Origin: an uncultured Oscillospiraceae bacterium
GTDB lineage: Bacteria; Bacillota; Clostridia; Oscillospirales; Oscillospiraceae
Reading direction: 5' to 3'
Length of the DNA: 64,000 nucleotides
Assembly (NCBI GenBank): GCA_934636655.1
Contig: CAKUAS010000001.1
Span: 1-64,000, forward strand
Part shown: positions 41,669 through 51,336 of the stretch, piece after piece
Layout of the letters: every line of letters starts with the position of its first letter
Numbering within the stretch: position 1 is the first letter of the stretch
Position numbers and translations under genes: made by a program
The notes under the pieces: generated by a model
Seen by the model: only the letters and a program-made list of their open reading frames with translations
The model's database searches: none
What the model was told of the DNA's origin: nothing

Positions 41669-42972
41669 TTATTTCTCCTCAGCTTGCAGACGAAAAAGCC
41701 GTCGGTTCCGTGAGTATCAGGCCAAAACGTAACATAGCCGTTAGCGGCGGTTTCGCCGTTTGGCAGAGTAAACCGTTCTGCGGAAAACTTGGGGTGAGAA
41801 CTCAAAAACTCGTTCACGACACACTCGTTTTCCTCCTCAAGCACGGTACAGGTGGAGTATATTATAAGTCCACCGGGCTTAATGTACTGCGAAAGGTTTT
41901 CGAGTATTGCCGCCTGAATAGGCGGCATCGCGGCACTGTCGGATTGAGGTTTGTACCGTATCTCCGGCTTTTTGCGAATAACTCCGTATCCTGAGCAAGG
42001 AACATCGGCAATTATTGCGTCGTATTGTCTGTCAACAGCTGCTCTCGCATCGCGCGAGAACGCATTTATGATATCTATTCCAAGACGCTGCGCACCATCT
42101 TTAATCAGGCGAATTTTCTTCTCGTGCAGATCGCAGGAATCGATATGTCCCTCGTTTTTCATTGTGATAGCGGCGGCAAAGCTTTTTCCGCCAGGGGCAG
42201 CGCATGCGTCGAGCACATCCATACCGGGACTGAGTCCGGCAGCCAGTACCGCACACTTTGCGGCAGGATCCTGAACATAGAACAGCCCTTCGTCAAAGCC
42301 GTACATTGCACTTACGTTGCCCGAAGTTACGATACAATCAGGCAGCCACGGATGCTCCATGCAATCTGTGCCGGATGCTCTGAGATGCTCTAAAAGCCTC
42401 TGCATTGATGTCTTGAGTGTGTTCACCTGAAGGCAGGTATACGGGATCGTATTATCGGCTGCCAAAAATGCTTCTGCCGCATCATAGCCGCGGCGGGAGA
42501 TCATATACTGCGCAAGCCATGATGGGTGACTATATTTAATCGAAAGATATTCAGATGTGCCCTTTCCCGGTATGTCGGGCAGCTCAGATCTGCCGACCGC
42601 AAGCTTTCTCAAAACGGCGTTGCAAAAGCCGGAAGCCCTTGCGTAGCCAAGCTTTTTGCACAAGACCACAGACTCGTTTACTGCGGCCGAGGCTGGTATT
42701 TTGTCCATAAACAACAGCTGATACGCCCCTGCGCGCATTATATCGCGCACCTTCGGCTCGATCTTTGACGAAGACTTGCTGTAAAGATCAATATAATAGT
42801 CAAGAAACGCTGTGTTCTGCGTAACACCGAGGCTTATGCTGACAGCCAGAGCCAGCGAACGAGGATCGAGGCCGTATTTAATTTTCATTGCGTCGCTTAG
42901 CGCCGACGACCACGCGCCATCACGCCGGATTCTCTCCAGTGCAAAAACTGCGGCTTCTCTGGCTTTATCCAA
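41665..42972 (-). CDS. rsmB: 16S rRNA m5C967 methyltransferase RsmB
   Basis: A 435-residue protein with an N-terminal NusB-like domain (AREAAVFALERIRRDGAW) and a C-terminal SAM domain: LDACAAPGGKSFAAA, DVPCSGYGVIRKKPEIRYK with the catalytic cysteine and YSTCTVLEEENECVV. Start overlaps nothing upstream; three bases follow fmt. The order fmt-rsmB-rlmN-stp-prkC-rsgA is the standard Firmicute cluster. Confidence 0.96.
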   Translation of the reverse strand: MDKAREAAVFALERIRRDGAWSSALSDAMKIKYGLDPRSLALAVSISLGVTQNTAFLDYYIDLYSKSSSKIEPKVRDIMRAGAYQLLFMDKIPASAAVNESVVLCKKLGYARASGFCNAVLRKLAVGRSELPDIPGKGTSEYLSIKYSHPSWLAQYMISRRGYDAAEAFLAADNTIPYTCLQVNTLKTSMQRLLEHLRASGTDCMEHPWLPDCIVTSGNVSAMYGFDEGLFYVQDPAAKCAVLAAGLSPGMDVLDACAAPGGKSFAAAITMKNEGHIDSCDLHEKKIRLIKDGAQRLGIDIINAFSRDARAAVDRQYDAIIADVPCSGYGVIRKKPEIRYKPQSDSAAMPPIQAAILENLSQYIKPGGLIIYSTCTVLEEENECVVNEFLSSHPKFSAERFTLPNGETAANGYVTFWPDTHGTDGFFVCKLRRNK

Positions 42973-42975
42973 TGT

Positions 42976-43896
42976 TTAATCCACCTTTATGGGATGCCCG
43001 AGCAGATAGTCGGACGCTTTCATGCGCTTTTTACCTGCGGCCTGAAGTTCGGTTATTAAAACGGTCTCGCCGCCAAGACACGCGATCTCTATGCCCCTCT
43101 TCCCGACGCTCACTATGCTGCCGGGGGATTTGATTGTTTTTGTTTGAGTATACTCGGCGGAGTAGATCTTAAACGCTTTGCCGTCGAGTTCAGCCGTTGC
43201 TACCGGCCAGGGCTGAAGGCCGTAAATATGCTTAATGATCTCGCGCGGAGTTTTGGCCCAGTCGATGGGGCTGAGGCTTTTATCGAGCATTTTCACATAG
43301 CTTGCGCTGCTGTGATCCTGCGGCGTTCTCGGCGCAACCCCCGCCTCTATATCGCGCAGGGTGCGGTCAAGGAGCTCTGCTCCCATGACCATAAGCCTGT
43401 CAAACAGCTCACCCGAGGTTTCAAATTCGCCGATCTCAGTCTCGGCAGTGTAGATTATATCGCCGGTATCCATCTCCGAAGCAAGGTACATGGTTGAAAC
43501 ACCGGTTATCTTATCGCCATTGAGCACCGCCCACTGGATGGGAGCTGCTCCACGGTACTTGGGCAGCAGCGATGCATGGACGTTTATTGCGCCATACTTT
43601 GGGACCTCGAGCATATCGTCCGGCAAGATGCGGCCATATGCTACGACAACGAGAATATCAGGCTCAAGACTTTTTACGAGCTCCGTTGCCGTTCCGTCGC
43701 GCAGCTTTGTCGGTTGATAAACAGGAATTCCGTTTTCCATAGCAAGCTCCTTGACGGGGCTGTAAGAGAGCTTCATGCCGCGGTCGCGCGGCTTATCCGG
43801 CTGAGTGAATACGCCGACGACATCATACTTTTCATCTATGAGCTTTTTCAGTGAGGCAGCGGCAAAATCGGGCGTGCCCATAAAAACTATTCGCAT
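42976..43896 (-). CDS. fmt: Methionyl-tRNA formyltransferase
   Basis: A 306-residue enzyme formylating initiator tRNA. Motifs: VFMGTPDFAAASLKKL, GRILPDDMLEVPKYGAINVHASLLPKYRGAAPIQWAVLNGD with the catalytic Asn-His-Asp arrangement, then a C-terminal OB fold. ATG 43896 is preferred because GAGGGG lies five bases upstream; a GTG at 43,902 overlapping the def stop is the alternative. Confidence 0.96.
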   Translation of the reverse strand: MRIVFMGTPDFAAASLKKLIDEKYDVVGVFTQPDKPRDRGMKLSYSPVKELAMENGIPVYQPTKLRDGTATELVKSLEPDILVVVAYGRILPDDMLEVPKYGAINVHASLLPKYRGAAPIQWAVLNGDKITGVSTMYLASEMDTGDIIYTAETEIGEFETSGELFDRLMVMGAELLDRTLRDIEAGVAPRTPQDHSSASYVKMLDKSLSPIDWAKTPREIIKHIYGLQPWPVATAELDGKAFKIYSAEYTQTKTIKSPGSIVSVGKRGIEIACLGGETVLITELQAAGKKRMKASDYLLGHPIKVD

Positions 43897-43898
43897 GC

Positions 43899-44402
43899 TC
43901 ACCCCTCGCTTCCGCTTCCTTTAAGTTCTTCCTCAGACAGCATACGCTCTGCCTTTTCTGTGAACAAATGACCGTCAAGATGGTCAAGCTCATGGCAGAT
44001 ACATCTTGCAGTCAGGCCCGTTCCGGTATATTCAAACCACTTGCCATCTCTGTCCTGTGCGCGAACGGTCACACATGACGGGCGGCGGACTATGCCGTAC
44101 TCGCCGGGAACACTCAGGCAGCCCTCGGCGCCTACCTGTTCACCCTCAGAGCTTATGATAATGGGATTAATGAGTTCGAGTATTTCCTCGTCTTCTTCCT
44201 CCTCGACATTCGTCTCGATAACAAGAACGACACGGCGAAGTATGCCAACCTGCGGCGCTGCAAGGCCGACTCCGTTGGCGTTTTCAAGCGTTTCGGCCAT
44301 ATCATCAAGCAGTTGGTGGAGCCTCTCATCAAATTTGACCTGCTCACGGCAGACCTTGTGCAGTATCTTATCCTCTTGGGTCACTATGTGTCTGAGTGCC
44401 AT
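43899..44402 (-). CDS. def: Peptide deformylase
   Basis: A 167-residue metalloenzyme removing N-formyl groups. The three motifs are GVGLAAPQVG, EGCLSVPGEYG (metal cysteine) and HELDHLDGHLF (metal histidines and glutamate). Standard partner of fmt, three bases upstream of it. Confidence 0.97.
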   Translation of the reverse strand: MALRHIVTQEDKILHKVCREQVKFDERLHQLLDDMAETLENANGVGLAAPQVGILRRVVLVIETNVEEEEDEEILELINPIIISSEGEQVGAEGCLSVPGEYGIVRRPSCVTVRAQDRDGKWFEYTGTGLTARCICHELDHLDGHLFTEKAERMLSEEELKGSGSEG

Positions 44403-44411
44403 AATCTTCTC

Positions 44412-46667
44412 CTAATCAGAAGGGTTATTGTCAGCAAAAACGCTGACACCCTTGTATTTGCCGGATCTTGCACAGCGGATAAGCACCGACGAGATAAGCT
44501 CGCGCAGCTGCTTATCGGCTTTGCAGCATATATTTACCCTGTATCTGTACCTGTTGTTTACCCTTACCACCGGCAGCGGAGCCGGTCCGAGTATACGTAC
44601 ATCATATTGCGCATCATCAATCGATGCTTTAAGCACCTTGCATATGTCCGCACAGCATTTGGTCACTGCGCTTTCGACCGTGCCTGAGGCCGTTATCGCG
44701 ATGATATCGGCAAAGGGCGGCGTGTTTTGCAGTCGGCGCAGACTGAGTTCGGTGTTGTAAAATCCATCGTAATCCTGTGCTGCGGCAAGGCGTATTATCT
44801 CGTTCAGCGGCGTAAACGTCTGAATGATCGCGCGTCCGGGCTTGCTGCCTCTTCCGCTGCGGCCAATGACCTGAGTTATAAGCGAAAACGTCCGCTCTCC
44901 GGATCTATAGTCACCGCAGTAAAGGCTCTGATCGGCCGAGATAACACCGATCAGCGTTACATTTTCAAAATTAAGCCCCTTGGTGACCATTTGCGTGCCA
45001 ACCATTATGGGGATCTTTTCGTCTTTAAATTTGCTCAGCAGAGCATCATGGCTTCCGGCTGCCTTGACGGTATCCGTATCCATGCGGAGCACTTCGGTAT
45101 CCGGGTACATCTGCCGAAGCTCTTCTTCGATAAGCTGCGTACCGGCACCGATAAAAGTAAGCATTCCTCCACAGTCGGGACAATGGCTGTCCACCCTGCG
45201 AGTATAGCCGCAGTAATGGCACATAAGGCGTTTGCTAACACTGTGATATGTCAGCGAAACACTGCAATTGGGACATTTATAGACATATCCGCAGTCGCCG
45301 CAGCATATGAGCTTGTTTGCTCCGCGGCGGTTAATGAACAGTATGCTCTGCTCGCCTCGCGTAATGTTCGCTTCAAGCTCCGCGCGTAAGCGGGAGCTGA
45401 GCTCGCTGCCGTTACCTGCCTTGAGTTCATGCTTCATGTCTACGATCTCGACCGTCGGAAGCTGCATTTCATTGTATCGCTCATGCAGCGTGAAAAATTT
45501 ATACTTACCGACCTCGGCAGCGTAGCGGCTTTCGATATCCGGCGTTGCTGAGCCAAGCAGCAATAATGAGTTTGTCTTGGCGCAGCGGTATTTTGCAATA
45601 TCCCGAGCGTGATATCTCGGTGAATTCTCAGACTTATAGCTGTCTTCCTGCTCCTCGTCTATGATTATCAGGCCGAGGTTTTCAAAAGGCGCAAATACAG
45701 CGCTGCGTGTTCCGATCGCGAGCTTTGCAGCTCCGTTTTTTATGCGCTTCCACTCATCATAGCGCTCGCCGACTCCGAGACTGCTGTGCAGTATCGCAAC
45801 ATCATTGCCGAAATATTCGGAAAATGTACGTATCATCTGCGGCGTCAGCGCGATCTCCGGTACGAGAAGTATTGCGCATTTTCCGCTCCTTATAGTGTCA
45901 TCAATTAGGTGAATGTACACCGAGGTCTTTCCGCTTCCCGTGACTCCACACAAAAGTGCGGCTTCGGGACTTGTCTCGTCCAGCAGATTTTTAAGCCCCG
46001 AATACGCGACATTCTGCTCACGATTGAGACTCGGCAGCGGCTTGAGCTTTCCCGTCCATACCTCTGGACGTCGAAATACCTCTTCCTGCTCGACAGTTAC
46101 GAGCCCTGCGTTTATCAGCGCATTGAGCGACTGGCGTGATGCGCCCGTAAAGTGCATCGCCTCGCGAGCGGAAACTCTGCCTGTCGAACACAAAAGCTCC
46201 AGAAGCGATGCCTGCATCGGCGCTTTTCTTCGCTTTGCCTGCGCAAGAGCAAACGCTTCCTCGGCATCAACGGCAAGGTCAATCATCTCGCACATTTTGT
46301 CGTTTACACGGCGAGCCCCATCGGCATTGAACCAGCAGCCGGCAGGCAGAATCGCTCTGACTGCATCGTAAACAGTGCAAAACAATCTGTCATGCATCCA
46401 TAAAGCAAGTTTCAGCTGAGCCTCGGTAAGCATTGGTTCTTTATCAAGGCATGCTTCTATCGGTTTAAGCTTTTCATATTCGCTTTTATCCGTAAGTCCG
46501 AGGACAATACCCTCGCTGCGGCGATTGCCGCGCGAAAACGGAACGGTAACGCGCATTCCCGGGACAACGTTATCGGCCATGCTGTCCGGGATCAAATAGT
46601 CATAGGGCTTGTCCAGACTGTAATTTGCGGCTGAAACCGCAATTTTTGCTATACGTTTTTCCGACAT
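44412..46667 (-). CDS. priA: Primosomal replication helicase PriA
   Basis: A 751-residue replication restart helicase. N-terminal 3'-DNA-binding domain (DKPYDYLIPDSM, GMRVTVPFSRGN), Walker A LCGVTGSGKTSVY, DEEQEDSYK as the DEAH-type box, paired zinc-binding cysteines (CCGDCGYVYKCPNCS, CHYCGY, CPDCGG), helicase C motifs MVTKGLNFENVTLIG and QVIGRSGRG. Full family length. Confidence 0.96.
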   Translation of the reverse strand: MSEKRIAKIAVSAANYSLDKPYDYLIPDSMADNVVPGMRVTVPFSRGNRRSEGIVLGLTDKSEYEKLKPIEACLDKEPMLTEAQLKLALWMHDRLFCTVYDAVRAILPAGCWFNADGARRVNDKMCEMIDLAVDAEEAFALAQAKRRKAPMQASLLELLCSTGRVSAREAMHFTGASRQSLNALINAGLVTVEQEEVFRRPEVWTGKLKPLPSLNREQNVAYSGLKNLLDETSPEAALLCGVTGSGKTSVYIHLIDDTIRSGKCAILLVPEIALTPQMIRTFSEYFGNDVAILHSSLGVGERYDEWKRIKNGAAKLAIGTRSAVFAPFENLGLIIIDEEQEDSYKSENSPRYHARDIAKYRCAKTNSLLLLGSATPDIESRYAAEVGKYKFFTLHERYNEMQLPTVEIVDMKHELKAGNGSELSSRLRAELEANITRGEQSILFINRRGANKLICCGDCGYVYKCPNCSVSLTYHSVSKRLMCHYCGYTRRVDSHCPDCGGMLTFIGAGTQLIEEELRQMYPDTEVLRMDTDTVKAAGSHDALLSKFKDEKIPIMVGTQMVTKGLNFENVTLIGVISADQSLYCGDYRSGERTFSLITQVIGRSGRGSKPGRAIIQTFTPLNEIIRLAAAQDYDGFYNTELSLRRLQNTPPFADIIAITASGTVESAVTKCCADICKVLKASIDDAQYDVRILGPAPLPVVRVNNRYRYRVNICCKADKQLRELISSVLIRCARSGKYKGVSVFADNNPSD

Positions 46668-46691
46668 GCCCCATCACCTCTAAGCAAAACT

Positions 46692-46714
46692 AAGCGGAGC
46701 GATAGGCTCCGCTT
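46692..46714 (-). terminator. Hairpin terminator between rpoZ and priA
   Basis: Stem AAGCGGAG / CTCCGCTT with a seven-base loop, followed leftward by AGTTTTGC, a modest T tract. It may attenuate transcription from gmk-rpoZ into priA. Confidence 0.55.
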
Positions 46715-46718
46715 CAGA

Positions 46719-46910
46719 TTATTTCTCTATAGTAAGCTTGCCGGTATAAACTTCGTCTATTGCTTCGGAGACGGGTTTTTTATCGAGGACTATTCCCTCT
46801 TCCTCAGCGGCCGCGGATATCTGGCGAGCCCTTCTTGCAACGAGATTTACAAGCTGATAACGGTTGCCTGTCTTGCTTACAAGCTCAGCAACGGGTGGAT
46901 AAAGCATCAT
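46719..46910 (-). CDS. rpoZ: RNA polymerase omega subunit
   Basis: A 63-residue protein with the omega core GNRYQLVNLVARRARQISAAAEE and KKPVSEAIDEVYTGKL. It helps assemble RNA polymerase. ATG 46910 or the adjacent 46,907; it follows gmk by two bases, the normal remA-gmk-rpoZ order. Confidence 0.93.
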   Translation of the reverse strand: MMLYPPVAELVSKTGNRYQLVNLVARRARQISAAAEEEGIVLDKKPVSEAIDEVYTGKLTIEK

Positions 46911-46912
46911 GG

Positions 46913-47518
46913 TCAGTCTACCTCACTTAAATAGTTTTTTCTAAGGTCATATTTGCAGTATTCTGCAGTAATTATTGCCGAAAATTCCTTTGCGGCCTTG
47001 TCGGCATCGTCGTTTATTATGATATAGTCGTAAAAATCGGCCGCGGCATACTCCTCTTTTGCACGGATGAGGCGGGCCTCGATCTTACGCTCGGAGTCGG
47101 TGCCTCTGCTGCGCAGGCGTCTCTCAAGCTCTGCCATAGAGGGCGGAATAATGAAAACCATGACCGCCTCGGGCATTTTCTGATGCACCTGAAGCGCTCC
47201 CTGAACCTCGATATCGAGCAGGACGTTCAGCCCCTCGTTGAGCTTCTTCTCAACATAGGCTTTCGGAGTGCCGTAGGAGTTTGCGACATACTCCGCGTGC
47301 TCGAGAAATTCGTCGTTTGCGACCATATCGCGGAACTTATCAAGATCGACAAAGAAGTATTCTTTACCGTCTATCTCGCCGGGGCGAGGTTTCCTTGTTG
47401 TTGCGGAAACCGAAAAGCATATGTCGTCGAGGCCTTCAAGGGCTTTGAAAACAACGGTGCTCTTCCCTGCTCCGGACGGTCCGGATATAACTATAAGCTT
47501 TCCTCTCTGATTAGCCAT
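46913..47518 (-). CDS. gmk: Guanylate kinase
   Basis: A 201-residue kinase phosphorylating GMP. P-loop [34 protein letters not shown], and [14 protein letters not shown] 47518 follows GGAAGGT and overlaps remA by eight bases. Confidence 0.96.
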   Translation of the reverse strand: MANQRGKLIVISGPSGAGKSTVVFKALEGLDDICFSVSATTRKPRPGEIDGKEYFFVDLDKFRDMVANDEFLEHAEYVANSYGTPKAYVEKKLNEGLNVLLDIEVQGALQVHQKMPEAVMVFIIPPSMAELERRLRSRGTDSERKIEARLIRAKEEYAAADFYDYIIINDDADKAAKEFSAIITAEYCKYDLRKNYLSEVD

Positions 47519-47771
47519 TTGCTGCACCTTCCTCATTCTTGTTTGACATTCGCGCCGCCAGTATCTCCGGTGTAAGCGCGGATAGGATAACGTTTCCGCT
47601 ATCCATAATAAGAGCCGCCTTCGTGCTTCTGCCGAAGGATGCATCTATTAAAAGTCCCTTATCCCTAACATCCTGGATCATGCGCTTTATGGGTGCCGAC
47701 TCAGGGCTTACCATGGCTATAACGCGCTCGGCGCTGACCATATTTCCGAATCCGATGTTTATGAGCGTCAT
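47511..47771 (-). CDS. remA: RemA-family DNA-binding regulator (DUF370)
   Basis: An 86-residue protein beginning [31 protein letters not shown] in part, the hallmark of RemA, which in Bacillus forms rings that bind DNA and controls matrix and osmoprotection genes. ATG 47771 follows GTGAGGA. Order yicC-remA-gmk-rpoZ is the conserved Firmicute arrangement. Confidence 0.92.
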   Translation of the reverse strand: MTLINIGFGNMVSAERVIAMVSPESAPIKRMIQDVRDKGLLIDASFGRSTKAALIMDSGNVILSALTPEILAARMSNKNEEGAANG

Positions 47772-47778
47772 ACTTTCC

Positions 47779-48657
47779 TCACTCGATATTCTGGATCTGC
47801 TCGCGTATCTTCTCGATCTCTGACTTGAGATCGACAACGATGTGCGCAATATCGGAGCTCTGGCACTTCGAGCCGGTCGTATTAGCTTCGCGGTTGAACT
47901 CCTGAAGCAGAAAATCAATCTTTCTTCCTATGGGTGAGCCTGTTTCAAGCATCTGACGAAGCTGGGCAATATGGCTGCGCAGACGCACGGTCTCTTCGTC
48001 GACAGCGATCTTATCGGCGAATATTGCAGCCTCCGTAAGTATGCGCGTCTCGTCAATACCGGATGATCCGAGAACTTCGTTGAGCTTGCCGAGAAGCCGC
48101 TCGCGATATTCCTTTACCGTAAGCGGCGAATTCTTTTCTATCACCGAGACATAATTTTCGATATTTTCAAGCTTTAAGAGCACGTCCGCCTTGAGCTTTT
48201 CGCCCTCTACAATGCGCATATTATCAAAGTCGCACAGTGCCTGCTCGGCTATAGCGCGCATACCCTCGGCTACGGCGTCGGCATCAAGCTCTTTCTTCTC
48301 TACCGAAAGAACATCCGGCAGACGGCTCACGTTCATAACACTTGCGTCGTTTGTAAGCCCATACTTGTCCGAAATGAGGTTGAGCGCGTCAAGATAGCCC
48401 TTTAAAAGAGGCTCGTTGACTCGGACTACCATATCGTCAGCCATTGATGTGTCGATCGTTACGAACACGTCGACCTTGCCGCGGCTTATATGTGAGCTCA
48501 CAGCCTGCTTTATCGTCTCCTCTGCAAAAAGGAAGCTGCGCGGCATTCTGACTGCCGTATCGAGAAATTTATTGTTTACGCTTTTTAGCTCTATGCTTAC
48601 TTCAATGCCTTCAACAGTGCCTTTGGCGCTGCCATAGCCTGTCATGCTTTTTATCAT
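47779..48657 (-). CDS. yicC: YicC-family endoribonuclease
   Basis: A 292-residue protein starting [13 protein letters not shown], with [20 protein letters not shown] and the C-terminal DUF1732 signature [24 protein letters not shown]. Members are reported to be RNA endonucleases. Position before remA-gmk matches other Firmicutes. Confidence 0.94.
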   Translation of the reverse strand: MIKSMTGYGSAKGTVEGIEVSIELKSVNNKFLDTAVRMPRSFLFAEETIKQAVSSHISRGKVDVFVTIDTSMADDMVVRVNEPLLKGYLDALNLISDKYGLTNDASVMNVSRLPDVLSVEKKELDADAVAEGMRAIAEQALCDFDNMRIVEGEKLKADVLLKLENIENYVSVIEKNSPLTVKEYRERLLGKLNEVLGSSGIDETRILTEAAIFADKIAVDEETVRLRSHIAQLRQMLETGSPIGRKIDFLLQEFNREANTTGSKCQSSDIAHIVVDLKSEIEKIREQIQNIE

Positions 48658-48666
48658 CTTTCCACC

Positions 48667-49074
48667 TCAACGAAGCTGTGTGATCTCAAATTTTATCGGA
48701 TTTTTGCGCTTGCTGCGGCGCTGATATACAACGATGACAGCTACAGCCACGCAGAAAGCAATAAAGCTGCAAAGTACGCTCATGCCCTCTGTCATTCCGC
48801 AAGAGGCGGCAATTATATATCCGATAACAAAGACCAGCATCGGAACTATATACACAATAAACGCCGCACCGAAGATCCTTGAGCTTAGGCTTTCAATGAT
48901 GACCTTTTCGCCGGGTCTGGCATGAACTGAGTTTTTGGCAAATGCTTTAATTTCGTTCTGGAATACACAGCTTTCACAATTACCGCAGTTGCTTCCGCAG
49001 GCAGTGCCGCGAGATACGACGACCTCGGCCATGCCGTTTGGAAACACTTTGGTGACTACCGCATCCTGTGTCAT
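48667..49074 (-). CDS. RseC/SoxR-reducing system family membrane protein
   Basis: A 135-residue protein with a cysteine cluster in the first 40 residues (TACGSNCGNCESCVF), two membrane helices (about 72-92 and 98-118) and a basic tail. This is the RseC/MucC domain pattern; the cysteines may hold a metal or cluster. In Clostridia these proteins are of unknown role, sometimes near Rnf genes, which are not seen here. Confidence 0.85.
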   Translation of the reverse strand: MTQDAVVTKVFPNGMAEVVVSRGTACGSNCGNCESCVFQNEIKAFAKNSVHARPGEKVIIESLSSRIFGAAFIVYIVPMLVFVIGYIIAASCGMTEGMSVLCSFIAFCVAVAVIVVYQRRSKRKNPIKFEITQLR

Positions 49075-49091
49075 TAGTAAAGCCCCCCGTC

Positions 49092-50354
49092 TTAATCCTT
49101 GTATATTGTAACAGTAACCCTCACATCGCCTACCGCGCCGACATTATCATGCCCCGAAACGGAAACCTTGGCGCTTACGATGATCTGGCCGGTAGTAGTA
49201 CCGTAATCGGAAAGATCAGCAATGACCGTTATATCCTCGGGCTTTATACGGTTGAGCGTATCCTGACTGAGCGCACGGAGGGTAACTTCGATCTCCTTGG
49301 TGTCGATATTGGCATGATAGCCGCTCGACACGCCCTTGCAGGCGATATTCGACGTTGTAAACGTCTTGGTGTGTGTGCCGTTTACTTCGATCGTGACCTT
49401 GGCTTCAGAGACACCGGTAAGATTCTGCACTCCTTCGGGAAGCTCGATCGCAAAAGTGTGCTCATAGCCGCTGTTAAATGAGGAAAGGTCGATCGTGCCG
49501 ATCTCAATATGCTCCATAGCGTCAATGATTCTTGAATCACCGGCGACCTTTATGCTGCTCGGGTCGATGGCAATATCACAATCGTTCGATGTTATGCCTC
49601 CTCCGGATATGAGCTGAACCTTGAGCGATACTTCCTTGGTCTTGAGTATCGGCTGCGTCGCGGTTATGGTCTCCTCCGAGATACGCAGACCATCCCTGTC
49701 AATGACATTATCATTCTTATCGCGCAGCGTAAACTCCGCTTCCTCGACATACACCGAATCAATAGTCTGGTCTTTTCCAAAGGTGACCCATGCATGGTCA
49801 ATCTTATTTATTATCGCCTCGGGGCCTTCTATCGTAAGCGTCTTGGGTTCAAAGACAAATTCTTCGGCTACGCAGCCCTCGGCGATCGTGCCTTCAAAGC
49901 TGCCCTTTATATCGATCGTCTTGCTGCCGTTTTTAATAACCGTAAAGTTTATCGTATCGGGGTTTTTGCGCACGACGCTTATCTCGTTTTCATTGACATA
50001 GCTCGGAAAAACGAGTTTATATGTCCACGTCATGTTGTTGGGCTCGGTTATATTGCTGACATCGATGACCGCTTTCATATCCGAAGCCTTGAGCTTCGAT
50101 ATCATGCTGCGATTTCCCTTGACAACGATGCTGACGGAATCTGCGCTGACATCGGTTATGGACAAATTACGCTCGCTGAGAAGCTCTTCCTGACCCTCAA
50201 ACTCAACAGGTATACCGGTGAATGTAAGGTCTCTGTCCGTAGTATCCTGACTGGTTACATATACCCACATCAGCAGCGAAAACAGCAGCGAAACGACCAT
50301 CCAAAATATCTTGCTGTCGTATATTTTGTTAGTTCTTTTTTTCTGTTCCATCAT
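49092..50354 (-). CDS. cdaR: CdaR/YbbR-domain regulator of c-di-AMP cyclase
   Basis: A 420-residue protein with one N-terminal membrane helix (IFWMVVSLLFSLLMWVYV) and about four YbbR repeats outside the cell, each with a strand pattern such as DVSNITEPNNMTW. CdaR binds and regulates the CdaA cyclase. The start overlaps cdaA by 26 bases; adjacent ATGs at 50,354 and 50,351 both fit the GGTGA site. No glmM follows, unlike the Bacillus cdaA-cdaR-glmM operon. Confidence 0.92.
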   Translation of the reverse strand: MMEQKKRTNKIYDSKIFWMVVSLLFSLLMWVYVTSQDTTDRDLTFTGIPVEFEGQEELLSERNLSITDVSADSVSIVVKGNRSMISKLKASDMKAVIDVSNITEPNNMTWTYKLVFPSYVNENEISVVRKNPDTINFTVIKNGSKTIDIKGSFEGTIAEGCVAEEFVFEPKTLTIEGPEAIINKIDHAWVTFGKDQTIDSVYVEEAEFTLRDKNDNVIDRDGLRISEETITATQPILKTKEVSLKVQLISGGGITSNDCDIAIDPSSIKVAGDSRIIDAMEHIEIGTIDLSSFNSGYEHTFAIELPEGVQNLTGVSEAKVTIEVNGTHTKTFTTSNIACKGVSSGYHANIDTKEIEVTLRALSQDTLNRIKPEDITVIADLSDYGTTTGQIIVSAKVSVSGHDNVGAVGDVRVTVTIYKD

Positions 50355-51222
50355 CGTTCACCTTATGCTTATCAAAAAAACGAGAAAAAACTTCTGCCGC
50401 GGTACTCTTCTTTGCTTCTTCAACTATAAGTTCGTTTCGCAGGATCTGCTCGAGCATGGAAACCGAGAGGTTTCGCTTGAGCATTCCCTCAACGGCAACG
50501 GAGATGCCGCCGGTCTCTTCCGAGACTATGATCGTTATCGCATCTGACACCTCGCTTGCACCGATACCGGCACGGTGACGCATGCCGAGATCCTTGCTGA
50601 GGTTTGTCTTTGTAGTGAGCGGAAGCACGCATCCGGCAGCGGCTATCCTGAAGTTGCGGATGATAAGCGCGCCGTCGTGCAGCGGAGCTTTGGGATAAAA
50701 TATGTTCTTTAAAAGCTCGGAAGTTATGTCCGCGTCTATAATTGTTCCGGTCGTCATGATATCGCTGAGCTTAACGTTGCGCTCATATATGATAAGCGCA
50801 CCGGTTTTAGTCTTTGACATCTGCTCGCAGGCAAGAACAGTCTGCGTGATGGCCGACTCAGCCTTGCTCGTGGCCTGCACTTTGGGCGAAAATATGCCGT
50901 AAAAGTCCTTACTGCCCATCCTTGAAAGGAGTTTTCTAAGTTCAGGCTGGAATATTATGACCAATGCTATAAGACCTATCTCAACCGTCTTGCGCAGGAT
51001 GAAGTTAATCATCGTCAGGTTAAACACCGAAGGCCCTGACAGCCACAAAACGATAAGCAGCAAGAGTATGCCTTTTGCAAGGTTATACGAGCTTGTCTTA
51101 CGCACAAGATCGATCACCTTGTAGAACAAAAAAGCAACTATCAGGATGTCAATGACATCCCAGAAGCTTATTGTCGAGAGGTAATTGAGCATTCTCAAAA
51201 AGTAACTCGAAAAGTCCTGCAT
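50329..51222 (-). CDS. cdaA: Diadenylate cyclase CdaA
   Basis: A 297-residue membrane enzyme making c-di-AMP from two ATP. Three N-terminal membrane helices (about 20-90), then the DAC domain with DGA in APLHDGALIIR and RHR in LGMRHRAGIGASEVSD. ATG 51222 follows GGGGAT; a TTG at 51,234 is less likely. Controls potassium and wall homeostasis in Firmicutes. Confidence 0.95.
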   Translation of the reverse strand: MQDFSSYFLRMLNYLSTISFWDVIDILIVAFLFYKVIDLVRKTSSYNLAKGILLLLIVLWLSGPSVFNLTMINFILRKTVEIGLIALVIIFQPELRKLLSRMGSKDFYGIFSPKVQATSKAESAITQTVLACEQMSKTKTGALIIYERNVKLSDIMTTGTIIDADITSELLKNIFYPKAPLHDGALIIRNFRIAAAGCVLPLTTKTNLSKDLGMRHRAGIGASEVSDAITIIVSEETGGISVAVEGMLKRNLSVSMLEQILRNELIVEEAKKSTAAEVFSRFFDKHKVNDDGTEKKN

Positions 51223-51248
51223 TATAATCCCCAATCATCTTTATCATC

Positions 51249-51270
51249 TGCGGACTGCAGGTGCAGTCCG
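51249..51270. terminator. Palindromic hairpin between the desulfurase gene and cdaA
   Basis: GCGGACTGCA / TGCAGTCCGC at 51,249-51,270 is an almost perfect palindrome. No clear T tract follows in the leftward direction before cdaA, so it may be a leader hairpin of the cdaA transcript or a weak terminator of the upstream gene. Confidence 0.4.
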
Positions 51271-51296
51271 CACTTTGCTGTATTTTTAATCACTAT

Positions 51297-51325
51297 ATTA
51301 TATAATATATACGGTCAAAAGGCAA
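51297..51325 (-). promoter_or_regulatory. Promoter of cdaA-cdaR
   Basis: Minus strand: TTGCCT (plus 51,320-51,325), a 17-base spacer and TATAAT (plus 51,297-51,302) in an AT-rich stretch between the desulfurase-like gene and cdaA. The transcript would begin near 51,290. Confidence 0.6.
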
Positions 51326-51336
51326 TTAAATATTAA